Both the position numbers and the translations under genes were made by a program. A DNA stretch of 64,000 nt from the NCBI GenBank assembly GCA_949126835.1, contig OX421502.1:37657416-37721415 (forward strand), written 5' to 3'. The notes beneath the pieces were generated by a model that was not told where the DNA came from, did no database searches, and saw nothing but the letters and a program-made list of their open reading frames with translations. Position 1 is the first letter of the stretch, and every line of letters begins with the position of its first letter. Below are positions 22,690 through 34,375 of the stretch, piece after piece. Source of the DNA: Anisus vortex. Taxonomy: Eukaryota > Mollusca > Gastropoda > Planorbidae.

Positions 22690-23025
22690 AAGGTCTTTAT
22701 CTTTACATGTAAAAATACAATCATATAAACTTACAATAAAACAATAATACAATCTTACAATCATAAAATCATATAATCTTACAATCATATACTCTTATCA
22801 TCCTACAATCTTACAATCATATGATCATACAATTTTATAACAATACAGTAATACAATCATGCAATCTTTCAAAAATACAATCTCAAAATCATATTGTCCT
22901 ACAATCATATAATCTTCAACTCATATAATTTTATCATCATACAATCATAAAATCATATAATCTTATCATCATACAATCTTACTATTCTATAACAATACAA
23001 TCATACAATCATGTATTAATGTAAT
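22690..23025. repeat. Degenerate ACAATCATAT-type satellite
   Basis: Roughly 10-bp words (ACAATCATAT, ACAATCTTAC, ATAATCTTAT) repeat irregularly over about 330 bp. Confidence 0.8.
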
Positions 23026-23869
23026 TATTTAAACCACTCTTGAACCAATCAAAAAACATCTACGATTCGTTGGAAACAGTTTCTTCCTGGAAATAGCTTT
23101 AACCAAAAGGCTATCCCTGGCATACACAAGGGACGTAATCGACCGAGATCTATTGAACAAGAACTCACTTATCTTTCTTTCTTTGTTTTTGTGTGTGTGT
23201 GTGTGTTCTTTCTTAGTTTTCTGACAAGTCTCTCCTGTCAACAGTCTGTTTCCACAGTTCACCTATCTCGAAACATGCCTTCAAAAATACTAGATAAATA
23301 GATGTCAAAATCTTTACCCAGCAACGAACCCTTCTCTAGCCAGGCATGAGGAGGGAATTAGGGATGGGCTATGGCTATGGGGTGAAAATAGGTGTATAGG
23401 GCTGGGGGGGGGGGGAGAAGATAGGTGAGGTGCTTAGGGCTGGGAGGAGAAATTTCGTCTTTATGTAACAAGGTGTAGATCTAGAGTGCATACGAAAGCT
23501 TTAAACTTGAAACCATTATTCTTCTTTTAATATATTCTTGTGAAAACGCCCAAAGTGTTAAGAGACGTTTTTTTTTTTAAATTGAAGAATTTTCTTGAAC
23601 TTGTGAAATTGTTCATTTGTTTGCCAAAGTGTCGGCAGTCTCCAGTAATTGACTATATCATAAAGCTGAGAGTGTATTTTTACATGGCGCTAGTCCTTAT
23701 TGGACGTTGTATTCTCTTATATCACAATACTCGTATAGATGTCATTTGTCGCAAGGCGTGGGTCTCACATGACATTGCAAGCCACATTTCTCATTGCACG
23801 TTTAAGTGTCATTTGGTATTTGGGGTTTTAATGTAACTTATTTTATATGGTTCAGACGTTACTTCCTGG

Positions 23870-24190
23870 TTTGTTTAGGTAGCCCATTCTGTGCCCGAAT
23901 GCCACTCGGGAAGAAAAAGTACTTATATGTATTTGTTCTCGCCTATGTACTTATGTTTATCTGACAATTGTAACATATTCTTATTGTGTTGTATTTCTAA
24001 GTTTTAATTTAATGTCTTTTGTATTATTACTGCCTTACTATTAACCCTTCTGTCCTCAAGTGTTTATAAGTTGAGTGATTTAATATTGATGTTACTCTTA
24101 TCAGTTGTGAATATTCCCTAGTAATGATGCTTGCAACTCTTTTTTGAATGTGTTCTAATTTCTTATCTGAGTTTATCAGATGATTACGTT
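23870..24190 (-). mobile_element. LINE-A internal 3' segment
   Basis: On - it matches the reverse-transcriptase tail of LINE-A: AAGAGTTGCAAGCATCATTA, TATTCACAACTGATAAGAGT, AACTTATAAACACTTGAGGA, ATACAACACAATAAGAATAT and CTTCCCGAGTGGCATTCGGG. Confidence 0.7.
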
Positions 24191-24248
24191 GAACATTTGA
24201 TGGAATCCTACTGGAACATTAAGGTCAAGAAAGCCTGATCTAAAGAAA

Positions 24249-24385
24249 AACAGTATCCCGTCTGACCAAATTGATCCATTGGGCCGGTGAAGCAGCGCTC
24301 ACCAAATTCTGTGGCCACGGTATACTAAGGGATTGTATGGCCAGCACAATGCCCAGCCGCCTTTACTTTACCCCAACTAAGAAAT
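24249..24385 (-). mobile_element. SINE-A 3' fragment
   Basis: It shares CCGTCTGACCAAATTGATCC, GGCCGGTGAAGCAGCG, TCTGTGGCCACGGTATACTA and CCGCCTTTACTTTACCCCAA with other SINE-A copies, in reverse orientation. Confidence 0.8.
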
Positions 24386-24539
24386 AAGAAACTATTTCAA
24401 AGAACCACCAGCCACTGCAATGTAAGTTGTAGAATAGATGTCTTTGTGTTGTATGCAAGTGATCTGTGTTTGTACGTAACACATTAAAACTATGGCAAAT
24501 CACATCACACACGTACATATAGAAAAGTAAAAGATACAG

Positions 24540-24737
24540 ATATTGATTGAGAGAGAGAGATAGAGAGAGAGACAGAGACAGGGAGACAGAAGGAGAGAGA
24601 GAAGACAGAAAGAGAAGGTGTAGAAATAGAGTGTATGAGAGATAGAGTGCATTAGAGATATAATGTGATAGAAAGTGTGCAAGAGAACAAAATGTATAAA
24701 ACGAAAGTGAGATAGAGAGAGATAGAAGAGAGCAAGC

Positions 24738-24779
<42 letters not shown>

Positions 24780-24865
24780 TAGAAAGAGATAGAGAGAGAG
24801 AGAAAGCTAATGAGAGAGAGAGAGAGAGAGAAAGCTAATGAGAGAGAGAGAGAGAGAGAGAAAGC

Positions 24866-24901
<36 letters not shown>

Positions 24902-25125
24902 TAATGAGAGAGAGAGAGAGAGAGAGAGAGAAAGCATACATAGAAAGAGCGGAGAGAGGGAAGAGAAATAGATAGCTATAAAAAGAAAGTAAGATAGCGA
25001 GAGGGGGGGGGGGAGAAAGAGCGAGAGTGGAAGGAAAATAAAGTAAAAAGATGAGAGAGAGAGAGAATGAGAATAGATAGAGTGAGATTTAGAGAGAGAG
25101 AGAGAGAGAAAAGAGATAAAGGTGA
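24540..25125. repeat. (GA)n microsatellite with 35-50 bp GA/CTAATGAGA units
   Basis: A long GA-rich array. The middle part repeats (GA)n AAAGCTAATGA in units of growing length. The - strand open frame rich in Ser-Leu is a by-product. Confidence 0.95.
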
Positions 25126-25511
25126 AATAAAGGTGAACACACATCCTCCGATGAATGTTTAAGGAGGATATGTCACTGAAGTATGTCAATACTAAAGTCT
25201 TCATTAGTCTAAATAAAACTCCCCAGCTTAAGGAATTTAAATTTTTTACTTTTTGTATATGCATCGTCTATTTGCACAATTTTCTTGGAATTTTTGTTGG
25301 TATTGCAAATCTTATGTAACCATTCGAGTACCCATCTCCTCCTCTCCCCTCAACTAGGCAATTTATGGGAAAGCTTATCCGCGAAATATTTCATGGCTGC
25401 CATTTTGAAGGCGTCCATCTTGTCATAAAAGTAGAATAGTAGGCTAATAAAGATTCAGGCAAGAAAATTGCAAATATAAGAATCATCGCGTATTCTGTTA
25501 TCTGTCTAGGA

Positions 25512-26194
25512 CAGGTGTTGTCAACCTATGGCACGCGTGCCTTGTAAAAAAGTCTCAAAACCCGGACGAGCCGAAGCTCTTAAGCCGGGGCGTAACGCTT
25601 TAGAAGTGGGTTATTTAAAACCCTGTCCGGGATCCAGCCACCCCACGGCACGCCGAAGGCGTGGCGTGCCATGTAAAAGGGAAGGATTCCGCAGGCCAGC
25701 GACCGTTCACTGCGGTTCCCCTAAGGATCATTATCGTGGTGGCTCTCCCGTATATCTGCATTGTCACCCGGTAGCACAAATCCTGTACTATAGGCACAGG
25801 CATCCAGGCACCGGGTGGGTCGTGAGACGGGGTTGCAGCATCCATTGCTTCCTCCCCACCGAGACCCGGTGGCCTCTCGGCAGTGCAATGGATCTCGGAC
25901 ATGCTGCGGGGGCTGTCCCCCATGCGTTAGCCCGCCGGTGTTTCAAAGAAATTACTGGCGGTTTACACACTACGCCGCTTTGAGGCCCATGGGTACAGTA
26001 GTGGGCACGCGTGCCAGACTTGGCATGCGGAGCAATTTTCAATGGCACGCTGAAGATCCACATAAAGGCAATTCAAGTCTGGTCTACAAGAAATTTAGTG
26101 GAAAAGGAGGAGGATACATTTTAGAATTTTGGCACGCTGAATGAATAAGAAATATTTATTTGGCACACAATTAACAATAGGTTGCCGACCCTTG
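25512..26194. mobile_element. hAT-1 MITE, split by a later insertion
   Basis: Left end CAGGTGTTGTCAACCTATGG and right end ATAGGTTGCCGACCCTTG are terminal inverted repeats of the hAT type. The flanks GTCTAGGA (25504-25511) and GTCTATGA (26195-26202) are an 8-bp target duplication with one mismatch, the hAT hallmark. Without the insert the element is about 209 bp, matching the 212-bp copy at 33126. No transposase. Confidence 0.88.
25542..26003 (-). mobile_element. R1 retroposon-like insert inside hAT-1
   Basis: This 462-bp insert is bounded by a 12-bp direct duplication GGCACGCGTGCC (25530-25541 and 26004-26015) of hAT-1 sequence, so it transposed into the MITE. Its - strand aligns with 15500-15850 over the CATGGG...GATAATGATC core. 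It contains an 8-bp-stem hairpin (GGCACGCC ... GGCGTGCC, 25657-25680). The long overlapping open frames at 25528-26144 are GC-driven and cross the insertion boundaries, so they are not genes. Confidence 0.8.
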
Positions 26195-26202
26195 GTCTAT
26201 GA

Positions 26203-26529
26203 TATACTGATATACTATAGGATCTTGTTCACTATAATAATTAACTCAAGCCACTCGATGTATGTTCAAAGAAGAATTTAAAGCTTGAACGTATGTACAA
26301 TAAAAACACTGCACTGGTTACTCATAAGTAGCATCAGTGGTAGCTAAGCAAAAAAATCAACAACCGCAACAAAACCTCTGCGTGGATATATATAGATTTT
26401 GGTGCAGAAAGTACTAGAAATGGATTTTCCCGAAGCTTTCCGAAAGCAAAAGTAAAGTCGTAGTAGAAACTCGTAGAGACTGCGAGAGAGCATATTAATG
26501 TATTACGTCATAATAAACAGCTATCTCTC
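26203..26529. other. Unannotated DNA
   Basis: No gene or repeat family recognised. Confidence 0.35.
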
Positions 26530-26670
26530 AAACAACAAACATACCCATCAGAGCTGGGTAGATCCAGGGACACCCTCCAGTCCCGGGAACAAATCATATC
26601 CTTCACCAGGATTCGAACCCAAAACCTTCGGAACGACAGTTAACGCGCTGCCGCTCGCCCACCGTGCCTC
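26530..26670 (-). mobile_element. SINE-A 5' head fragment
   Basis: The reverse strand starts GAGGCACGGTGGGCGAGCGG (A box), then GGTTTTGGGTTCGAATCC (B box), and ends within CTGATGGGTATG. 3'-truncated. Confidence 0.8.
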
Positions 26671-27611
26671 CCCCCCTCCTAAAAAGTATAAGGGTCATAC
26701 ACATTTCTTACATGATTATATTCACGTGTACAATTTTGCATACATCAATATAAATGTTTATTAATCCACACCCTTATTAAAGCGAAGTCAGTCAATAGAG
26801 AGAGCTCGGTAATGTGACAGATTCTATCACTTAAAACTTTTTTGGACTACACGAATCGATTATCCTAGACAAATACAACCGAATCGATCACCACATATTT
26901 TGTTACAGTGTCTATGGAAACTTGAGTATCGAACCTAGTCCTACTCCTACTCTCCAAATAATAGAAATAATAATGAATAAAACCAAATTTTTACGTCTAT
27001 TGACCAAATTAGGCTAGGCCTATATAAATCTACTCATATTCATATTGAATTTTTTAAAAAGTTAATTAGCCAAATGGTGTAATGTACCGTTTCTAAAGAA
27101 GTCCACTTTATTTATAGACTTTGGTTTATGACAATGGTGGACAAACTATTTGGCGTTCCTGCCAATACTGGCGAAATTGCTTTTAGAAAATTCTCTTGGG
27201 CGCTCAAATATTTAATTGAAAAAAAAAATTCTTCTAAAGAACCAGAAAAAAAAAACTAAATTCACTCGAGCTGTAAAAAAACACACATTATAATATATGA
27301 TATGATGACGAAAAATACAATTATTCATCTTCAAAACTACATCGAAATAACAATAAACAATGTATCTTTTGCCACTTTTCAAAAGGAAGACATCAGACAG
27401 GATTTACTCGTTTGCTACTGTAGTAATAGAGAGAGGTTGTATCGTCAACCAAAAACTAGTTTGATAAGATATGTTCCTTTGTATAACACCGTAAACCATC
27501 GATCTAGTTGACATTTGACATTACACTGTTTACTTCTAGATCTAAATCTATATATGTTTTAACGAGCCGAACGTGTACTCAAGCAGCGCATTCGGGGTTT
27601 AAGTCCTTATT
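26671..27611. other. Unannotated AT-rich DNA
   Basis: Nothing recognisable. The region 27085-27130 contains words resembling a MITE-T2 end (ATAGACTTTGGT) without a partner. Confidence 0.35.
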
Positions 27612-27762
27612 AGTTTTACAGACGTTCCTTCTACATAGAAGATTATTACGTCCACTAGGCCCAAAACTCCTGCAGGGCAGCAGGGATCGGTCGGCAGCAA
27701 CGATGGAACCCGCGACGTGTCGGTTGACAGTACGGTGAACAAACCTCAGGACCAGCCGGTTT
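27612..27762 (-). mobile_element. tRNA-derived SINE-B, copy 3
   Basis: It aligns with 4990-5142 and 15185-15324: TTTTACAGACGTTCCTTCTA, AAGATTATTACGTCCACTAG, CTGCAGGGCAGCAGGGATCG; the head is at 27759-27720 on -. Confidence 0.75.
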
Positions 27763-28529
27763 AGTATGTTATTAACACATAATTTCACGGACATTATTCA
27801 ATCAATAAGAGTGCCATTGGTCATGTATATTATTAGGGGGCATCAGTCTGGCGATCCATTAGAAGAGAGCATATGATGTGGTAGGCCTATATGAGTTAAA
27901 CTAGGTTAGTAGTAACACTATCACACTAAGCTCAATAATGTTACATGGTAACAGTGTAATCTTTTATTTTTCCTTTACCATGTAAATCAAAGCGAACGGT
28001 TGAACAACGTAAAACTGTAACATCCTCCTGGTACAAGCAAACCCCGCCCTTCGCGACTGGTTGCTATCTTGACACAAAATGAACATCCTGGTTCCACTCT
28101 AACCGAACCATATTTGTAGAAGACCCTACAAGCTTACAACTTATACAAGGCCCTAAAAGATTACATTTGAAACGATTGACCTGCAAGCTCGAACCTAATA
28201 CATGTCTTGCACTAAGGGGTTCTTCGTTAAAACTGTTTTCTTTTGAAGCCTGCATTTTCAATAATTGAAGATTGAAATTACTGCTGTCGCTGATACTTAT
28301 AAATACGATAGAGCTTTTGAAAAAGTTAATGTTTCTAAATACAATATTGATTCTAAGTATGTGTATCTAATTCCATTTTTACACCAGGTAAAGGCAGTTG
28401 TTGCCAGTCCCATCCCCTCTAAGTGAATAGTAGTTTAATATTGATAGACACTCCTTAAACTGTTATATATATAGAGAGAAAGCCCCCTCCCCTGTCCTCG
28501 TGGCTATGAGCACTTCATATATGTAGATA
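27763..28529. other. Unannotated DNA
   Basis: No gene supported. The - strand open frame at 28064-28261 has no domain. Confidence 0.35.
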
Positions 28530-28577
28530 GCTAGAAAGATGGATGAAAAGATAACTTTAAATATAGACATATATATA

Positions 28578-28615
<38 letters not shown>

Positions 28616-28980
28616 GAGAGAGGAGAGAGAGAAATAGATAGATGGAGAGATGTATAGACAGATCATATTTTAGACGCATGGATATATATAGATACAAATT
28701 GATAAGTAAATGAATAGATAGTTAGAATGAGATACTTTCAATGATAGATGATAGATGGGTGGATAAGTGGAAAGAAAATGGATAGATAGATAGTTTGATT
28801 TATTGATAGCTAGATGGACAGATATGCAGATAAACGTATAGTAAAATAATGAAAAGATATTATCTTATTGATGGATGGCTAGGTTGATGGGGGAATAGAT
28901 AGATAAATGGACAAATGATAAGTAAATATAGAGATACACACGCAAACATAACTATACATACATGTTATACATATATATAG
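28530..28980. repeat. Degenerate (GATA)n/(AT)n region
   Basis: A (TA)n run at about 28577-28610, then GAGAGA, then scattered GATAGATAG and GGATGG words to about 28980. Confidence 0.85.
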
Positions 28981-29214
28981 GATATATGTTAACTTATTAT
29001 GTACACATAGATACATTGACTGTTTCTTTTATAAACAGAAGGCTACACACAGACATATATCTAGTTAGATAAATAGAAAGATATATTGAACAGGTAAATC
29101 AATCAATAGACACAAGGTTATTCTGTCGACAAAGCAATATAAGTAATCCATATTTAAGTCTTTACTCAACGCCCGCCTATCATCAACCCCCATAATCCAT
29201 TACATTTCCGGCTG

Positions 29215-29224
29215 TATAAATAGG
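29215..29224 (+). promoter_or_regulatory. Strong TATA-box match
   Basis: TATAAATAGG lies in a short GC-richer context (TTTCCGGCTG before it, TGTTTGGCCAGG after it). No exon with coding support follows, so this is only a candidate core promoter. Confidence 0.25.
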
Positions 29225-29454
29225 TGTGTTTGGCCAGGTAATTTACGCATTTTACTGGCTAACCAGAAACGTGAACTGATACTGCCTTTAGATATATGAA
29301 CACTTTCTTAGAGTGTAATAATACAATGCAGACACATTCATATTAATGAGGGAGAGCACACGGTGGCCCAGCGGTAGTGCCCCACAATAGTAGTGAAGGC
29401 CAAGCGTTTTGATGGTTCAATCAGTCTACTCAGCTAGTACTCAGCTAGTTGGGG

Positions 29455-29645
29455 ATAAGTACTCTTTCTTCCATAGTGACATCCGGACATGGAATGGGTT
29501 GCCTGAACAAACCAGAAAAACAAAACAGTAACTAAAACATGATTTAAAACAATAATCAAAATACAAGACCAGACTCAGAACACGCTTGAGCGTAGGACGC
29601 AATGATCTTCTTTATAGCTGGAGCGTCTGTAATATATAACATAAG
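29455..29645 (+). mobile_element. LINE-A 3' tail fragment
   Basis: It contains TACTCTTTCTTCC, GGAATGGGTTGCCTGAACAA, CAAGACCAGACTCAGAACAC, GTAGGACGCAATGATCTTCT and the terminal TATAACATAAGATAA. Confidence 0.8.
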
Positions 29646-29959
29646 ATAATTAAGGCGGCTGGGCTTTAGCTCGGCAATATAAAGTTGTGTTAAGTAATAC
29701 TATTAGTTATTCAGTAAATATTTTAGTGCCATTTAGAAACCCCACAGAGGTATAAGAGATTCAAAAAAAGGAAGAAAAAAGGAGGGGGTGGGAGCAGGTG
29801 TCCGTTATTCAGACTGACATACAGAGTCTTAAAATTAATCTAAAATCCCCCTGCTTTCTCACTTTCCATAACTCGAGGCGCCTCCTTGATAGCATTTCCT
29901 TATCCTCTCCAAGGGGCGCGGTGGTAACACCCATTGCCAAGGCCATTCGTTTCTGATCT

Positions 29960-30200
29960 TATTTTATATGTTACAGACGCCCCTTCTATAAAGAAGATCA
30001 TTGCGTCCTACGTTCATCCGAGGTCCGAATCTAGTCTTGCATCGTTAAAAATGTTTTAAATTATGCTAAGCTACTGGTTTTCCTGGTTTGTTCAGGCAAC
30101 CCATTCCCTGCCCAAAATGCCACTCGGGAAGAAAGAGTACTTATATGCATTTGCTCTCGGATAAGGGACAAGGAAAGTGTTTTTTGTCTTTCTTTCTAAT
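29960..30200 (-). mobile_element. LINE-A 3' tail fragment
   Basis: Opposite orientation to the copy 300 bp to the left, making a loose inverted pair: TTACAGACGCCCCTTCTATA, GATCATTGCGTCCTACG, GTTCAGGCAACCCATTCC, CACTCGGGAAGAAAGAGTAC. Confidence 0.8.
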
Positions 30201-30468
30201 TGGTTGTAACATCGGGAAGGGGGGGGGGTTGCACCATATAGTCGTTCAATTCAAGACAGTTATTTAATTCCGCTTCTGATCTCTCTAAATGCCTATCCTC
30301 CATTCATCCACCACTCCCCCGCCCGCCAACGATTTACAAATACCCCCCTCCCCCAAACCGTTTAAAGACAAAAAAAAAACTTTTCGAAATTTAATTAGTT
30401 CAGGTGTTGGTATAGGGGGAGTTAAAGCGGGGAAGGGGTGGGGGCAGGAGCTCAAGTTACATGTTAAA

Positions 30469-30660
30469 TGACGTCACGGCATCATCAATGACGTTCCCGT
30501 GGCAAGGTAGTAAGTGTAGCCAACTTCACAGGGTGAAGAGAGCCTGACAGCAGTATGTGGAGAGGGGACAGTGTCAACAGGTGGTCACGTGACCATCTCG
30601 AGACTCCCTATGGTGGGGCGCCGAGTGATACTAATGCCAGGTGTGTGTACCACAAGGTGT
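30469..30660. promoter_or_regulatory. GC-rich island with CRE and E-box motifs
   Basis: Contains TGACGTCA at 30469-30476, TGACGTTC near 30489, and GGTCACGTGACC, a palindromic E-box, near 30583. An ATG at about 30554 opens a 38-codon frame ([18 protein letters not shown]...) that meets a donor-like CCAG|GTGTGT. Promoter or short exon is possible but unproven. Confidence 0.25.
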
Positions 30661-30671
30661 GGTGATTTATC

Positions 30672-30930
30672 CATCCATCTTTCTATCTATCAATCTATCT
30701 ATCTATCTGTCTATCTGTCTATCTGTCTATCTGTCTATCTGTCTATCTGTCTATCTGTCTATCTGTCTATCTGTCTATCTGTCTATCTGTCTATCTGTAT
30801 GTCTATCTATCTATATACTTTTCAATCTATCTAATTATAACAATCTAAACATATATTTTGTCCAAATCTGTCTATCTATATATTTGTCTGTCTGTCTTTT
30901 TGTCTGTGTATCTGTCTATCTTTAAAATCC
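30672..30930. repeat. (CTAT/CTGT)n microsatellite
   Basis: CTATCTGT alternation dominates 30700-30800, followed by a degenerate tail. Open frames on + (Leu-Ser-Ile-Tyr / Cys-Leu-Ser-Val) are by-products. Confidence 0.95.
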
Positions 30931-32271
30931 ACACAACTCTTTACAGCACATTATGTCTGTATGTTTAGTTGTCTGCCCGTCAATAATGTAACGTTGTAGC
31001 AACGGTTTGGCTGCGTTCATCTAGTCTAGGTATGAATCCCAACGAGGTCTCCAGGGCCTATGTCTCTCTGACGAATGTATTTAAAATTATTCGCGACTCC
31101 TTCAGTATGGCTAAATATGTCAATTCAACCAACTTGTACAAATCAGTAAGCAACTCAAGGATCGTATGTTAATAAAGATGAAGTTTTATTTTGATTTCAA
31201 CGAAGCAACAAGTTTGTAATGCAGTAAAATGAAAAAATAAATTACAATGTGTAGGAAACAGTATCATGCATCCTTACACAATGGAGTCTACAACTGAACT
31301 CACTTTTGCCGGCTTGTCGGCAGGAAAAAGGAGGGGCTAATTAGCATACGACACAGCTGTAATACTTGTGCCGCTCCCAATCATTTAATTGCATTTCCGT
31401 GCGAAAGCCTTGCTTTTAAGAAATGCTATCAATAGTTTGGCGCGAATCCTTTCCAGCCCAACCATTGGTTAATACAGTAGACGAGCTGTCTAGGATTTCC
31501 TACCCAGTTTAAACTGACTTAACAAGTGTCGCTAATATTTTAATATAGCCTTGTACTTGTTTAATTTACGAAAAAAAGAGAAAATTAGCAGTAGTGACCT
31601 AAATAGTATTAAATCACAATGAAGAGGGAAAAGATTGGGTTTTAACAATAGTTATACATAATAACGTAATAATACGTATATCTACATGTTCGTATGTAGG
31701 CCTACAGCTGCCTTTTTATTAATATTTTAATGCATTCCATTAAATCACGAAAAACAAAACAATATAAAACAAAACAATTTTTTAGCACTCAGTTAGATAG
31801 GCCTATAGGTCAGTGAAAAACATTAGAATCCTATGTAATCTTTCTGTCTCTATCATTGTATTTGGTGCAGGGTGAAGGTCGAGAGATGATTGGATATGCG
31901 AGTGTAATGTAACAAATTCACGCGCAGTGCAAGTGGCCTTCCGTCAACGCCATCAACCAAATACTGTGGCCAATGAGTGCACAGATCATTTGCATACCCA
32001 ACGGTGTCAATTCCAATTCGCTGTTTGCCCAGCAACAGTAGCGTGTTTAATTGAAATGGAGCAGAAAAAAATTTCCTGGCCAATTATTCAACTTTAGTAT
32101 ATTTATATATTTCTTGAAATATAACTCAAAACTAAATATGCAAAGTACTTGTATTAAGTTGTATTGAGTAAAAATAAAAAATAAAAAAAATAGATTTCAT
32201 CAAAAGACAATTATTTTTACAAATGTAACTAAGATTTTAGTAATAAAATTGTCTACAAAACCTTAGTTAGA
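30931..32271. other. Unannotated DNA
   Basis: No supported gene. Near 31308, TGCCGGCTTGTCGGCA forms a short perfect-stem hairpin. The - frame at 31853-32083 has no motif I recognise. Confidence 0.35.
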
Positions 32272-32571
32272 CCAAAGACTATAATATACATGGACCGCTT
32301 GCTTTAGTATTTCTGCTATATGATGACTCGAAACACTGATTTTCGGAATTTTCGATTCGTTGTTTCCTTTTCACTTCCGTTTTATTACATCGCTTCGATT
32401 ATCTCAATGAATAATTGAAATTAAAATCGAAAGTTGTATAAGGCGGAAACATTTAAGAAACAACGAGGAGCGTAGAAGTAATTTAAGACAGACTTATTAG
32501 TTGCACACGGAAAAAAAGTTGATATAAGCTCTAAAAATAGAGCAAGCGGTCCATCTTATTATAGTCTATGG
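32272..32571. mobile_element. MITE-T2, copy A
   Basis: 300 bp with inverted ends CCAAAGACTATAATA... and ...TATTATAGTCTATGG; the subterminal GGACCGCTTGCT and AGCAAGCGGTCC also pair. TTAGA flanks both ends, consistent with a 5-bp target duplication. Related copies are at 35455 and 36922, a half copy at 46884, and diverged copies at about 22006 and 33920. Confidence 0.85.
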
Positions 32572-32619
32572 TTAGACCTATACCAGAATAGGTATTTTCT
32601 GTAAAAAGGACCTATCAAT

Positions 32620-32820
32620 TAAAGAAAAGTATATATTGAGAACAAATTCAGTAAAGAGAGGCAATGTTCGTTACTAATGAGTATTCACAACTAACAAGAG
32701 TAACGCCAATAGCCAAATCACTTAATCTAGAAACTCTATAGTACAGAAGAACAAAGAGTAAGGGTAATTGTAAACATTCGCTAATAATGAACCTTGCAGC
32801 TCGTTTCTGATTGTTTTAAA
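32620..32820 (+). mobile_element. LINE-A fragments
   Basis: Contains AACAAATTCAGTAAAGAGAG, GTATTCACAACTAACAAGAG, AACGCCAATAGCCAAATCAC, then a short reversed piece (CGCTAATAATGAACCTTGCA). Rearranged and diverged. Confidence 0.6.
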
Positions 32821-33125
32821 GTTAGCGTTTTTTTTTGGTGTGTATTGCGCACACAATCTTGCGATATATTTTGTCATGGTGAATCTCATGATAGTCGTAC
32901 ATAACGCTCATTACGTACACGGAAACACAGTGAATAGTATATTTCAAGGGAAAACAAAAGTAAGATATTGGACCAGGTGTAATGTTTACATTTCTGTCTC
33001 TGATCGATGAGATCACATCATTGATTGGATAATCTAAACATAGACAGGTAGACACAGACAATTATAGATCTCGCGTATGATCACTGTAAATAGCTTTGTA
33101 CCAGCAACGTATAAATGTTTTAGTC

Positions 33126-33337
33126 CAGGGGTCGGCAACCTATGGCACGCGTGCCAGACTTGGCTCTTAGAGACATTTTGATTGGCACGCGGAAGACCCT
33201 CAAAAATGCAATTGAAGTCTTTTGTACGAGAAATTGAATACCATAGCAGTATAGCCTACATTTTAAGCTTTTGGCACGCTGAATGATTTAGAAATATTTT
33301 TTTGGTACAATATTATCAAAAAGGTTGCTGTCCCCTG
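33126..33337. mobile_element. hAT-1 MITE, intact non-autonomous copy
   Basis: 212 bp; left end CAGGGGTCGGCAACCTATGG, right end AAGGTTGCTGTCCCCTG. Flanks TTTTAGTC and GTTTGGTC match at 6 of 8 positions, an aged 8-bp duplication. Internal GGCACGCGTGCC and TTTGGCACGCTGAATGA are shared with the other copies. Confidence 0.85.
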
Positions 33338-33399
33338 GTTTGGTCTTTTTCGTTTTTTAAAAACTATATTTAAATTTATGCTATCCAAGAAACTATCCA

Positions 33400-33645
33400 T
33401 GTTATAACAATTTACATTAAACTTTAATTTAGAAATACAACACAATAACAACATGTTGCAACGCTCAGATGAACATAGGTACAGAAACACATTTCTTATC
33501 CCTTATGCGAGAACAAATGCATACAAGTACTCTTTCTGCCCGAGTGGCTTTCGGGCATGGAATGGGTTGCCTGAATAAAACAGGAAAATCAGTAACTTAA
33601 CATCACTTCAAACACTAATCTAGACGCAAGACTAGACCACACGCA
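33400..33645 (+). mobile_element. LINE-A 3' segment
   Basis: Contains TTTAGAAATACAACACAATA, CGCTCAGATGAACATAGGTA, CTTATCCCTTATGCGAGAAC, TACTCTTTCTGCCCGAGTGG and GGAATGGGTTGCCTGAATAA, in LINE-A order. Confidence 0.8.
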
Positions 33646-33917
33646 CGGAATACATGAAACAGGATAAATGTGTTTTTGTTGATTGTTTTTCTATTTTATG
33701 GTTTGACGGATTTTTGTTTGTTCAAAAAGCTGCAAACTTTTATGAAGTAGATTGTGTTAAAATCATGACAGGGATCCTTCAGTAGGACATTAAAACATGT
33801 TTAGAAAAAGATATTGATAGATCTAGATTACATGTTTAATTTGTGTGTGTGTGTATTTTACGTTTTATCCTCATTGTATTTGGAAAATTCCCTATTTATT
33901 GTATTGTGTTATAATGA

Positions 33918-34375
33918 AAGACTATAATTAGATGGGCCGCTTGCTCAAGAGCTTAAGAGTAGTTGTTTTTCCGTACGCTGTATACAATTTTCGATTTTAT
34001 TCTTAATTTGAGTTCTAATCTTATATTTGAAAGACGCTCCTTCTATATAGAGGTCTATGTATTCTTCTACAATACTACATGAAAAGTAATGAAAAGACAA
34101 AATTTAAAAAAGAAAACATTTTACTGTTACAAATACATTATTTAAAAGTTTAAATTCACCTCTAACATTCCTTTAAATTCTCCGACAACAACTGGCAACT
34201 GGTATAGCCATATTATATTTTCCAGTGATAAGATCATAGCGAATTACAAAACCGAAAGTCTATAAATCAGTTAGTGGTCGGAAATTTCCGAAACAGGAGT
34301 TTTCGAATCATCAAATTGCAGAAATATCCAAGCAAGGGATCCATCTTTTTTTTAGTATTTGGTTATACATGTAAT
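33918..34375. mobile_element. MITE-T2-related, enlarged and diverged
   Basis: Left end AAAGACTATAATTAGATGGG with CCGCTTGCT; right-hand words AATATCCAAGCAAGGGATCC and TAGTATTTGGT are the expected complement. The middle holds extra sequence, including a LINE-A-tail-like GACGCTCCTTCTATATAGA. Confidence 0.5.

Noticed and set aside
24779..25264. Ser-Leu-rich protein on -
   Set aside because: Translation of the (GA)n array.
25528..26144. Several GC-rich frames that look gene-like
   Set aside because: They cross the boundaries of two nested transposons and are not conserved in the other R1 copy.
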